From: Fusibacter_A sp965140735
GTDB lineage: Bacteria > Bacillota > Clostridia > Peptostreptococcales > Acidaminobacteraceae
DNA length: 64,000 nucleotides
Direction of reading: 5' to 3'
NCBI GenBank assembly: GCA_965140735.1
Contig: OZ223306.1
Coordinates: 4,340,001-4,404,000, forward strand
Both the position numbers and the translations under genes were made by a program. Below the pieces are notes generated by a model that worked only from the letters and a program-made list of their open reading frames with translations, was not told the origin of the DNA and did no database searches. Positions 29,934-38,163 of this stretch are shown piece by piece (within the stretch, counting starts at the first letter, position 1; every line of letters begins with the position of its first letter).

Positions 29934-30944
29934 ATGAGTGATTTTTTAAGGGCATTATTATTGATCTTTATCGCTGAAATGGGGGATAAGACACAAATAA
30001 TGGCAATGGCGTTTGCCACAAGATATAAAGTAAATCAAATCCTATTAGGGGTTGCAATTGGTTCTTTTGCGAATCATGGAATTGCGATACTATTAGGCTC
30101 TTTGTTGAATAGATTTATACCGATTGATGCACTTCAACTGATTGCGGGTGTGTTATTTATTTCGTTCGGATTGTTGTCCCTCTCTATAGTTGAGGAAGAA
30201 GAAGCCAAGCAAAGTTTAAAAAAGTATGGTGCTGTGATTACAGTAGGGATTGCATTTTTCTTGGGAGAATTAGGCGATAAAACACAACTTACTGCAATGA
30301 CACTTGCAACAGATGCGATTAATCCTGCATTTACTTTAATGGGAACCGTTCTTGGTATGATTGTAGTGAGTTCTGTTGGAATCTTTGTAGGGGCTAAAGT
30401 GGGAGATCGCATTCCGGAGCATTTGATCAAATTTGGCTCGTTTCTTTTCTTTATGTTCTTTGGACTAAATAAGATTTTTACATCACAGTATGTTCAGAGT
30501 ATGGGCATGACTTTTATGGCATTGCTCGTATTTATGATCAGTATATTGACTATATTTAGATTTATGATTTTTAGTAGACAATTGAAAGAAGTTTCGGTAT
30601 CTGCCCTAAAACATAAAGCTCAAGATTTGAAGCTTTATCGAGAACGTATTTTAGAAAATGTCAACGAACTGTGCAAAAATTGTGAGGTTTGTAAAGAACA
30701 ACAATGTTTAGTGGGGTATATGAAAGATTTATTGTCGCAGAAGATGGATACTGAAGCCATAGATCCTGTGTTTATAGAAGCACTTTATGACGATCATTTT
30801 GATGCTTGTCAAGCAGAGCGTATATTGAAACTTTTAAAAGAATATTTTGATAAATATCCTGAGGAAAATAGGGTTAATATTGAACTTATTAATATTGAGA
30901 AAGTCCTTAATAAGATTATAGAGAGAGATCTTATTAAGTTTTAA
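29934..30944 (+). CDS. GDT1/TMEM165 (UPF0016) family transporter with a Cys-containing C-terminal extension
   Basis: A 336-residue protein. Two homologous three-helix repeats each carry the family motif (EMGDKTQ near residue 13 and ELGDKTQ near residue 109), which lines the cation path in manganese/calcium transporters such as MneA. After the sixth or seventh helix (about residue 220) there is a soluble tail of some 115 residues with Cys247, Cys250, Cys253 and Cys258, which bacterial members of about 190-220 residues lack. The start is ATG 29934 after GGGGGA. Likely exports Mn2+; the tail may bind metal. Confidence 0.85.
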   Translation: MSDFLRALLLIFIAEMGDKTQIMAMAFATRYKVNQILLGVAIGSFANHGIAILLGSLLNRFIPIDALQLIAGVLFISFGLLSLSIVEEEEAKQSLKKYGAVITVGIAFFLGELGDKTQLTAMTLATDAINPAFTLMGTVLGMIVVSSVGIFVGAKVGDRIPEHLIKFGSFLFFMFFGLNKIFTSQYVQSMGMTFMALLVFMISILTIFRFMIFSRQLKEVSVSALKHKAQDLKLYRERILENVNELCKNCEVCKEQQCLVGYMKDLLSQKMDTEAIDPVFIEALYDDHFDACQAERILKLLKEYFDKYPEENRVNIELINIEKVLNKIIERDLIKF

Positions 30945-31036
30945 GGCATATTAGATATGCGTAACTGTTAGCAGAGCGTGACAGGTTTGGATTATAAGAT
31001 TTGAAGAAACGACAAAAAGTAAGGTGAGGTAATTAA

Positions 31037-32383
31037 GTGGGAAGATTATTCGGAACAGACGGCGTTAGAGGCATTGCTAACAAAGAACTAACAATAGAAC
31101 TTGCAATGCAATTAGGACAATGTGGGGCATATGCCATCACAAAAGGAAAGCAGAATGCAACTATAATTGTGGGTAAAGATACGAGAATATCAGGAGATCT
31201 TTTAGAATCTGCATTGATTGCTGGCATATTATCAACAGGCTGTAACGTGCTTAAAGTAGGTGTTATTCCAACCCCTGCTATTGCGAAATTAATCAAAAAA
31301 ATGGATGCAGATGCGGGCGTTATGATTTCAGCATCCCATAATCCAGTGGCTTTTAATGGTATCAAATTTTTTAATCACTTGGGTCTCAAATTATCTGATG
31401 ACCTTGAAGATGAAATAGAAAGTCTGATTGAAAGTGATCATGCGATAGATTTACCGCAAGGTCTTGATCTTGGAAGTGTGAAGGACTATCCTCATGCTGA
31501 GGACGATTATATTGAATACGTATTATCAACGCTCAAAGGCATGACTTTTGAAGGCATAAAAATTGCCATGGATTGTGCAAATGGGGCAGCCTTTGATGTG
31601 GCACCGAGAACTTTCAATAAATTAGATGCAAAAGTTTATTCAATTCACCATGAACCAGATGGGACCAATATAAATGAAAACTGTGGTTCGACACATTTGG
31701 GAGATCTTCAAAAGTTTGTTAAAGTAGTAGGGGCAGATGTGGGGCTTGCATTTGATGGAGATGCAGATCGATTACTTGCTATAGATGAAAACGGTGATGT
31801 TGTAGATGGCGATAAGATTATGGCAATCTGTGGCAAATATCTCAACGATGAAAATGAACTTTCAAAATCAACTGTTGTTTCTACTGTTATGAGCAATTTA
31901 GGCTTTGACATTGCCCTAAAAGAGAATGGCTTAAAGACAATTAAGACAAAAGTAGGCGATAGATATGTTCTTGAGGAAATGCTTAAAAATGGTTATGAAC
32001 TCGGTGGAGAGCAATCAGGACATATAATATTTTTAAAACATAATACAACAGGAGACGGCTTATTAACGGCAGTTCAGCTTATCAGAGTCATGAAAGCAAC
32101 TGGTAAAAAACTTTCTGAACTCGCAAGTCTTATGAATGTATATCCACAAGTTCTTAAAAATGCTAAAGTCTCAAATTTAAAAAAAGAGCATTATATGGAT
32201 GATCCTATTATTTCTGAAAAAGTCAAAGAAGTTGAAACTGCATTTCATGGTAATGGTAGAGTACTTATTAGACCCTCTGGAACTGAACCACTTGTTCGAG
32301 TTATGATTGAAGGTAAAGATCAAGAAGAGTTAGAAAGTGTTGCTGGTATGCTTGTTAGTTTAATTGAAAAACAATTAAATTGA
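31037..32383 (+). CDS. glmM: phosphoglucosamine mutase
   Basis: A 448-residue enzyme converting glucosamine-6-phosphate to glucosamine-1-phosphate for UDP-GlcNAc and peptidoglycan. The N-terminus has GTDGVRG, and the phosphoserine loop ISASHNP places the catalytic Ser at 100. The metal loop DGDADR is near residue 241 and the C-terminal phosphate-binding RPSGTEP near 415. Start GTG 31037 has GGTGAGGT upstream. In many Firmicutes glmM follows cdaA-cdaR directly; here 10 kb of catabolic genes lie between. Confidence 0.97.
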   Translation: MGRLFGTDGVRGIANKELTIELAMQLGQCGAYAITKGKQNATIIVGKDTRISGDLLESALIAGILSTGCNVLKVGVIPTPAIAKLIKKMDADAGVMISASHNPVAFNGIKFFNHLGLKLSDDLEDEIESLIESDHAIDLPQGLDLGSVKDYPHAEDDYIEYVLSTLKGMTFEGIKIAMDCANGAAFDVAPRTFNKLDAKVYSIHHEPDGTNINENCGSTHLGDLQKFVKVVGADVGLAFDGDADRLLAIDENGDVVDGDKIMAICGKYLNDENELSKSTVVSTVMSNLGFDIALKENGLKTIKTKVGDRYVLEEMLKNGYELGGEQSGHIIFLKHNTTGDGLLTAVQLIRVMKATGKKLSELASLMNVYPQVLKNAKVSNLKKEHYMDDPIISEKVKEVETAFHGNGRVLIRPSGTEPLVRVMIEGKDQEELESVAGMLVSLIEKQLN

Positions 32384-32397
32384 TAGGACGTCAAAAT

Positions 32398-33348
32398 ATG
32401 AAATGTTTCGATCTACATGCGGATATATTTTATGACCTCACAAATCAAAATTTAAATGGACACAAGGATACTTTTAACAGTAGGCATTATGAGAAAATGA
32501 AAGCAGGTCATATTGGGGGTTCTATTTTCGTCGTATGGAATGATGCCCAATCAAATGTTCAACCAGCAGATTTTCTAAACTATGCCTTTGATCAGATTCA
32601 GCGTGAAAGAAATGATCCTAAATCTAATATGAAGGTTGTTTTGGAGAGTCAGTCGCTAACAGAAAAATGGCAAGAAGATGAAATCGCTGTCATTATAGGG
32701 ATTGAAGGTATTGAAGCCTTTGGGGATTCAATTATGCCATTGGACGATTACTATGAAAAAGGTCTTAGACATGTTGGCTTGACATGGAATGAGCAAAATG
32801 CTTTTGCAACAGGCGTTAACGGCGATCTGGAGAGAGGCTTAACTTTGCTCGGTAGAAGAATGGTCTCTAAAATTCAAGATAACAATATGGTTTTAGATTT
32901 GGCACACTTGAATGAACGCAGTTTCTGGGATGTGCTCAAATGCAATCATAAACCGGTAATGGTATCACATGCAAATGCATATGCGCTGTGCCCACATAAG
33001 CGAAATTTGAAAGATGAACAAATCAAAGCCATTGCAGAGCAGGGCGGGATTGTTGGATTGGCATCAGTAGGGGCGTTTTTAAATCAAGATATGTCTAATC
33101 GCAATCTTGAAGTCTTTATTGAGCATATCATTCATATGGTTGATCTTGCAGGCATAGAGACCGTTGCGTTGGGATTTGATTATTGTGACTACATTCATAA
33201 AAATTATGTTGGTGTAGAGGGGCTTGAGGATATATCTAAGACCACGAATCTAATAGAGGCGCTTAGTAGAAAAGGCTTTACGCCTTCTGAAATAAAAAAA
33301 ATTGCACATGAAAATGCATTTAGATTTATAAAGAGCACTGGATTTTAA
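32398..33348 (+). CDS. membrane dipeptidase family (peptidase M19)
   Basis: A 316-residue zinc dipeptidase of the renal-dipeptidase family. DLHADIF gives the first His-x-Asp pair, the bridging Glu lies in GIEGIEAFGD (about residue 105), and later His ligands lie in VSHANAYALCPHKRN (about residue 190). I prefer ATG 32398, with AGGAC upstream, over a TTG overlapping glmM. No signal peptide is seen, so it probably acts in the cytoplasm on dipeptides, possibly D-amino-acid-containing ones. A terminator overlaps its last codons. Confidence 0.9.
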   Translation: MKCFDLHADIFYDLTNQNLNGHKDTFNSRHYEKMKAGHIGGSIFVVWNDAQSNVQPADFLNYAFDQIQRERNDPKSNMKVVLESQSLTEKWQEDEIAVIIGIEGIEAFGDSIMPLDDYYEKGLRHVGLTWNEQNAFATGVNGDLERGLTLLGRRMVSKIQDNNMVLDLAHLNERSFWDVLKCNHKPVMVSHANAYALCPHKRNLKDEQIKAIAEQGGIVGLASVGAFLNQDMSNRNLEVFIEHIIHMVDLAGIETVALGFDYCDYIHKNYVGVEGLEDISKTTNLIEALSRKGFTPSEIKKIAHENAFRFIKSTGF

Positions 33349-33364
33349 CCAGTGCTCTTTTTTA
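33331..33364 (+). terminator. terminator overlapping the end of the dipeptidase gene
   Basis: Perfect 11-base-pair stem (33331-33341 with 33349-33359) followed by T residues; the stop codon lies in the loop. It separates the converging dipeptidase and mnmH genes. Confidence 0.85.
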
Positions 33365-34390
33365 AAATGTAGCATACCAATCTGCAATTTCATTTGACAC
33401 TTGATCAATGCTTAAAACTTCAAACTGTTTTGCATAATTATGTTTGATAATACTTTTTCTATAGAGGGGATCATAATATTCTAATAGAAGTCTTTCAGCA
33501 ATTTTAGCATAATCCTTTTGTTGGATTAAAGCTTCTAAATCTTCTAAAAAAGCTTTGCTTACATAGACACTTAATTTGATTAAAGCCTTGCGTAACTGCG
33601 AATCAAAGTTGTCACAAAGAGAGTAATCTTTTACAAGAAGGTCGACTCTAAATTCAATGGATGCATTTAATAATGAATGTATGCCATCTTGGATACAGTT
33701 ATAAAGTGGCTGTGGCATGAAAACGGGACCGATGCGTTTGCTTTCAGACTCTACAAAACAGTATTTATCTTTTGACCTAAATATTTTTTCAAAGATTAGA
33801 TTTTCAAAGTTTTGTTGGGTTTGTAATTTTTCTATACCAATGTGGCCAAGATGAGAGCCTTTATGCATAGCAAGGCCTTCTAAATCTAACACAGGGAGAT
33901 TTTTAGAAGCTAGCGATTTGAGCACATGTGTTTTGCCAACGCCTGATAATCCGTGTATCACAAGCATTTTAGGATAAAAATTAGGATCTGATAAATGCTC
34001 TAAAACCATTTGACGATAACTTTTATACCCGCCTTGTAACCAAGAAACGGATATACCAATACCTTTTAATAATAAGGCAATAGAAGTACTTCTGTAGCCA
34101 CCTCTTGAGCAATAAAAAACAATCTTTAAATCAGGATTTTCAGCGATGACTTCATGAATTGAATCAAAATAAATCATGAGCTTTTGTGATACGAATTCTA
34201 AACCTTTTCGACGTGCTGCATCAACAGATGTATTTTTATATAGATCACCAACAATATGGCGCTCATTGTTATTTAAGATGGGTAAATTCTTTGCGTTTGG
34301 AATATGACCTTTTTCATATTCTGCTTCAGACCTCACATCAATATAATAACAGTCCAAATCGCATGGATCATAAGGAATTGCTTTATACAT
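33362..34390 (-). CDS. mnmH: tRNA 2-selenouridine synthase
   Basis: A 342-residue two-domain enzyme (SelU/YbbB). The N-terminal rhodanese domain carries the active cysteine in FYCSRGGYRS (Cys94). The C-terminal P-loop domain has GLSGVGKT (about residues 137-144). It replaces sulfur by selenium in the wobble uridine of tRNA-Lys, -Glu and -Gln using selenophosphate. I chose the ATG at 34390 because AAAGAGGTG lies just upstream on the minus strand; an in-frame start 11 codons earlier is less likely. It implies a selenophosphate synthetase (selD) elsewhere. Confidence 0.93.
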   Translation of the reverse strand: MYKAIPYDPCDLDCYYIDVRSEAEYEKGHIPNAKNLPILNNNERHIVGDLYKNTSVDAARRKGLEFVSQKLMIYFDSIHEVIAENPDLKIVFYCSRGGYRSTSIALLLKGIGISVSWLQGGYKSYRQMVLEHLSDPNFYPKMLVIHGLSGVGKTHVLKSLASKNLPVLDLEGLAMHKGSHLGHIGIEKLQTQQNFENLIFEKIFRSKDKYCFVESESKRIGPVFMPQPLYNCIQDGIHSLLNASIEFRVDLLVKDYSLCDNFDSQLRKALIKLSVYVSKAFLEDLEALIQQKDYAKIAERLLLEYYDPLYRKSIIKHNYAKQFEVLSIDQVSNEIADWYATF

Positions 34391-34464
34391 AGACACCTCT
34401 TTAACAAATTTTAAAGACCTCAATTTATTCTAACATATAATGTTTTAATCTACTAGAGAGCAAG

Positions 34465-36426
34465 TTATTCATCTTTTTCAAGGAGTGTAAAGTTCGACAC
34501 GTGATTATTAAGTTTGATACTGCTTTTATAGAGTGTGCTAATTTGGTGTTCAATACTTTTCATGGCAAGTGTATGGCTCTCTATGGCGATAACGACTTCT
34601 TTAGCAGATAAAGCAGTGGACTCAGAATGTGAAATTGTCTTTGCAAGTGATTCTGTGATGACATTTTTTCTGTTAGCGATGCCATCGATAACAAGCATGA
34701 GTTGTTCAGTTTTTTCAGAGACGTCAACGAGAGCATCAATAGCAGAATCACAGTGCAGAATCACATCTTCAATTGAAAAATCAAGTGTACTTGTGATATT
34801 TCGAGTAGAATCAAGTGATTTTCCAATCTCTAAAGTATAATCATAAATCTGATAAATAAATTGATGACTTTTTTCTAAAAGTACAGATAATTCGGGTTGT
34901 ACCCTCTTTAAGGAAGGTGTTTTAGTGAGATCAGTAATTGAGTCTTGAATGGGGATGAGGTTGGCTACACAAACACTTAAATCATCAAAACTTTGAATAA
35001 TCGTTCGAATTGATAACTCAGATACAATTGCATTTTGTACTAATAAATCAAGTGCATCATGAGCTGAGGCCATTGTTTTCGTAGTGATACTCAACCGCGT
35101 TGTGACATCTATCGAAGTGTCAAGCATCTGATCTATTTTAGTGCCAATAGATTTTGACAAAAAAAGTGCATTTTGAGTTTCATCAACTTGTATGTGTGCA
35201 TCTTTAGAAATTGTTTGAATAATAGTCCTAATTTCATCTACGGCATTACTACCTTTAGATGTATCATCAGCTAAAACTGAAGTTGAGTCGTGAATAGTAG
35301 CTGTAATACGTGTTATATTTTGAATAAGTTTTGAAAGACTTGTTTTCATTTTATTAAATGCGTAAATACTTTCAGCAATTTCGTCAGAACCTTTTGTACT
35401 GATAGGGCTATTAAAATTACCAAAAGAAACTTCTAATATATTTTGATAGAGCAATTCAAGAGGTAGAAGTGACCGCTTTATAATCAAAAATAATATAACA
35501 GATATAACAACAGTTGATGTAAAAAGCATGATGTGTGTTAATACTAAAGCTGTTTTTAAAGGTTTCATAAGTGTGCTATTGGTATTATTTATAATCAAAT
35601 ACCAATTGTATTCAGGTAGTTTTTTATAGTAAAAAGTATGTTTTTGTGAGGTATTAAGCATGCCCTTAGATGAATCGGTACTTGAAAGCTGATGACTCAA
35701 CAAAGGGTCATATTCTTGAAGGTGATTATGACTTAATGCAGAGGCCTCAGTCGTTATTAAGATATTTAAGTCCTGATCTAAAAGAATATAGTTTTCTCGA
35801 ATATCATCAAAGGGAAAATCCTCAAGTTTAAAATTGACACTTACAAGCCCTATGATTTTGTCTGATGTTCTGACAGGTGTTAAAACACTGAAAATATAGT
35901 CCCCACTGTTAGCATCAATATATGTAGATGACACAGTAGTTTTATCATGTTGAAGCGTATAGGCATACCAAAAATAGATATCGCCTTTATTGTCAAGATC
36001 AATATCACTAAGTATGGAACCATCTTGATAAAAGATTTCCTTTCTATTTTTAGACCAAACAGAAATAGAGCGTATATCATTGTCTTCAGAAATATAGAGA
36101 TTCATATCATTTAATAGAGTTGTATAGCCATCAATCGTCTGAAGGGAATGATTTTTATTAAGATAGCCAGTTTTAGTAAGGAATTGTGATAAGTTTGGAT
36201 TTTTGGACATGAGTTCACAAATTACAATCTTATTTTCAATAAAATACTCTAAATAGGCCTGTACATGGTCTAAATCATCATGGGTAATTTGATCGATACT
36301 TTCATTTATGTTGGACTGAATGGCAGCATTTAAGTAAAAAATGATAAAAAAAGTTGAAACTAACAGCAATATAAATGTGATTAGACTAATTTTAGTAGAG
36401 AATCTATGTACAAATTTCAATTTCAT
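34465..36426 (-). CDS. chemoreceptor-like membrane sensor without a canonical signalling tip
   Basis: A 653-residue protein: transmembrane helix at about residues 13-33, an extracytoplasmic Cache-like sensor (about 35-290), a second helix (about 293-317), a HAMP domain (about 318-370) and a long helical cytoplasmic region. The layout is that of a methyl-accepting chemotaxis protein. However, the conserved hairpin tip (DQTNLLALNAAIEAARAGE in the receptor at 41517) is absent: the corresponding segment reads ITDLTKTPSLKRVQPELSVL. It may therefore not contact CheA/CheW in the normal way. GAGGAGG precedes the ATG. It is divergent from the HD-GYP gene. Confidence 0.75.
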   Translation of the reverse strand: MKLKFVHRFSTKISLITFILLLVSTFFIIFYLNAAIQSNINESIDQITHDDLDHVQAYLEYFIENKIVICELMSKNPNLSQFLTKTGYLNKNHSLQTIDGYTTLLNDMNLYISEDNDIRSISVWSKNRKEIFYQDGSILSDIDLDNKGDIYFWYAYTLQHDKTTVSSTYIDANSGDYIFSVLTPVRTSDKIIGLVSVNFKLEDFPFDDIRENYILLDQDLNILITTEASALSHNHLQEYDPLLSHQLSSTDSSKGMLNTSQKHTFYYKKLPEYNWYLIINNTNSTLMKPLKTALVLTHIMLFTSTVVISVILFLIIKRSLLPLELLYQNILEVSFGNFNSPISTKGSDEIAESIYAFNKMKTSLSKLIQNITRITATIHDSTSVLADDTSKGSNAVDEIRTIIQTISKDAHIQVDETQNALFLSKSIGTKIDQMLDTSIDVTTRLSITTKTMASAHDALDLLVQNAIVSELSIRTIIQSFDDLSVCVANLIPIQDSITDLTKTPSLKRVQPELSVLLEKSHQFIYQIYDYTLEIGKSLDSTRNITSTLDFSIEDVILHCDSAIDALVDVSEKTEQLMLVIDGIANRKNVITESLAKTISHSESTALSAKEVVIAIESHTLAMKSIEHQISTLYKSSIKLNNHVSNFTLLEKDE

Positions 36427-36634
36427 GAGAGCCTCCTCAACGTAAACGTCACAAATAGTATACCCTTAACTTATTCACAAAATCTTAAACTTTGCATTAT
36501 AATTATTGTGATATAATTATAAAAAGAGGATCAATAATTATTGTGTTTGATCAAATATGGTTTGTATAACAGGGATATGGGTAAATAATATACGCAGATA
36601 GAACGCTGAACTAGTTGAAAGGTTGTGAATAATT

Positions 36635-37717
36635 ATGAGATTAATACACATTAATGAAGTTAATCCTGGTATCAAAATTGCTAAACCAATTTATGATTCC
36701 AAGTTAGCATTATTGGTTCAAAAAGATACTGTTTTAAGCAGCACTCTGATTGAAAAATTGAAACAAATAGATATTAGACATGTTTATATAGAAGATGATA
36801 TTTCAAAGGGGATAGTCCTTGAACCTATGATTTCAGATACTCTAAAATTACAAGCGATTACGATGATGAAAATGATTTATGAACTTCATGATCAAGGCAA
36901 TGACGAGAAACCAAAACAAGTTCGAGAAGAACATATCAGATCATTACGAGCGATAATTGATGATATAATTTCTGAAATATACAGTCAATACGACAAGAAA
37001 TACTACAGCACTGAATTAATGGGTGCTGAAATGTATCATTATGATCATGCAGTGGAAGTCATGATCCTTTCTATGCTGATCGGGAAGAAGATGGGTATTG
37101 ATAGAGAGCGGTTGTTAAAGCTTGGTATGGGTGCTATTTTATCTGACGTCGGAAAATCCAAGGTACCAGATCATATTCTCAACAAAAAAGGTAAACTCGA
37201 ACCTTCAGAGTTTGAACAGATGAAGAAACACGTAGAGTATGGTTATGATATGGTTAAAGAATTAGTTGAGCTATCCCCACTATCAAGACAAATCATACTT
37301 CTACATCATGAAAAACTAGATGGCTCTGGATATCCCAATGGTTTTATTTCAGATCAGATTCCATTGCTCGCGAGAATTGTGACTATATGTGATATTTTCA
37401 GTGCAATTGTTTCAGATAGAACCTATAATAATAGAATTTCTGTGGATGTTGCAGTTGAAATTTTGCGTTCAGCAGCACCTGTTAAATTGGATTCAGATAT
37501 CATTAACTATATGCTTCAAATTGTAGATATGTATCCGCCGGGAACACTTGTGGAGCTCAGCACGGGACAGTACGCTATTGTTATTGATAATAATTTAAGC
37601 GCACCAACACGTCCTATTTTAAGAATTCTGAGTGAGGATCAATATTCAGAAGTCAATATGATGAAAGATTTAACCCTATTTATAAAAAAAGTTGTTTCTA
37701 GACTCCCTAATAGCTAA
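36635..37717 (+). CDS. HD-GYP domain protein with an altered HD motif
   Basis: A 360-residue protein with an N-terminal domain of about 120 residues and an HD-GYP domain (about 125-310). HD-GYP proteins normally hydrolyse cyclic di-GMP using a His-Asp metal pair. Here that pair reads Ser170-Asp171 (ILSDVGK). The other ligands (His138, His199, His224, His225) and the GYP motif (HHEKLDGSGYPNG, 224-236) are kept. It may have changed metal binding or act as a receptor. It is divergent from the chemoreceptor-like gene at 34465, which could be a partner. Confidence 0.85.
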   Translation: MRLIHINEVNPGIKIAKPIYDSKLALLVQKDTVLSSTLIEKLKQIDIRHVYIEDDISKGIVLEPMISDTLKLQAITMMKMIYELHDQGNDEKPKQVREEHIRSLRAIIDDIISEIYSQYDKKYYSTELMGAEMYHYDHAVEVMILSMLIGKKMGIDRERLLKLGMGAILSDVGKSKVPDHILNKKGKLEPSEFEQMKKHVEYGYDMVKELVELSPLSRQIILLHHEKLDGSGYPNGFISDQIPLLARIVTICDIFSAIVSDRTYNNRISVDVAVEILRSAAPVKLDSDIINYMLQIVDMYPPGTLVELSTGQYAIVIDNNLSAPTRPILRILSEDQYSEVNMMKDLTLFIKKVVSRLPNS

Positions 37718-37774
37718 TATTAGATGTCCATATTTTAGAGGAAGCATTAGCCGCTGATTGTGAAATCTTATTCT

Positions 37775-37811
37775 TTGCAACTAAAAGCGGCCGATTTGCT
37801 TTTAGTTGTAA
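37775..37811 (+). repeat. 14-bp inverted repeat overlapping the glmS -35 element
   Basis: Arms 37775-37788 and 37798-37811 are complementary apart from one G-T pair, with a 9-base centre. There is no T tract after it. The right arm contains the -35 hexamer, so an operator is more likely than a terminator. Confidence 0.6.
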
Positions 37812-37834
37812 GCTTAAAAACCGTATGTTATAAT
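37806..37834 (+). promoter_or_regulatory. glmS promoter
   Basis: TTGTAA at 37806-37811, 17 bases, TATAAT at 37829-37834. Confidence 0.65.
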
Positions 37835-37857
37835 AGCAGTGGAAGGGAGGGGATAAT

Positions 37858-37878
37858 ATGATACGCCTTAAAACTTAA
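37858..37878 (+). CDS. possible six-residue leader ORF before the glmS ribozyme
   Basis: ATG ATA CGC CTT AAA ACT TAA, preceded by the strong ribosome-binding site GGGAGGGG at 37845-37852 with 5-base spacing. It ends 5 bases before the ribozyme cleavage site. It could be a leader peptide or only a ribosome-binding site that protects the 5' end. There is no protein-level evidence. Confidence 0.35.
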   Translation: MIRLKT

Positions 37879-37882
37879 TACA

Positions 37883-38016
37883 AGCGCCAGAACTGTTTAC
37901 AGTTGACGAGGGCGAGGTTAATCGAAAATTCGGCGGGTGCCTCGCGGTGTAATCAACACCGTAAATACCATACAAATCTCCAGAGCGATTTGGAAGACAA
38001 AATTGGTAGGTTGATT
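37883..38016 (+). ncRNA. glmS ribozyme (glucosamine-6-phosphate-sensing)
   Basis: All core segments are visible in order: AGCGCCAGAACU at the cleavage site (between 37883 and 37884), GUUGACGAGG, GGUUAAUCGA, UUCGGCGGGUGCCUCG, and the P4 stem pairing TACCA with TGGTA. In known systems glucosamine-6-phosphate acts as cofactor for self-cleavage, and the cleaved glmS mRNA is degraded by RNase J. It lies 148 bases before glmS, its expected target. Confidence 0.93.
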
Positions 38017-38037
38017 TAAAACTATAAGTGCGTCTAT

Positions 38038-38062
38038 AAGCATCCTAATAGGGTGTTTTTTT
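38038..38062 (+). terminator. intrinsic terminator between the ribozyme and glmS
   Basis: Stem 38038-38046 with 38050-38058 (G-U pairs allowed), loop AAT, seven T residues at 38056-38062. It is on the sense strand of glmS and upstream of its start, so read-through or an extra promoter is needed for expression. Confidence 0.65.
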
Positions 38063-38163
38063 GTTACCCAAAAATCAAAAAAATTAGAAATTGAGTAGAT
38101 TTAGATGAGTTATTACAGAATAGAGTACAGTAAACTAATAAATAGACAAAGGAGCATACAATT

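Larger units (their letters stand above)
37718..38163 (+). other. glmS control region
   Basis: 446 bases containing, in order, a long inverted repeat, a sigma-A promoter, a possible six-codon ORF, the glmS ribozyme and an intrinsic terminator; each is annotated separately. Confidence 0.8.
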
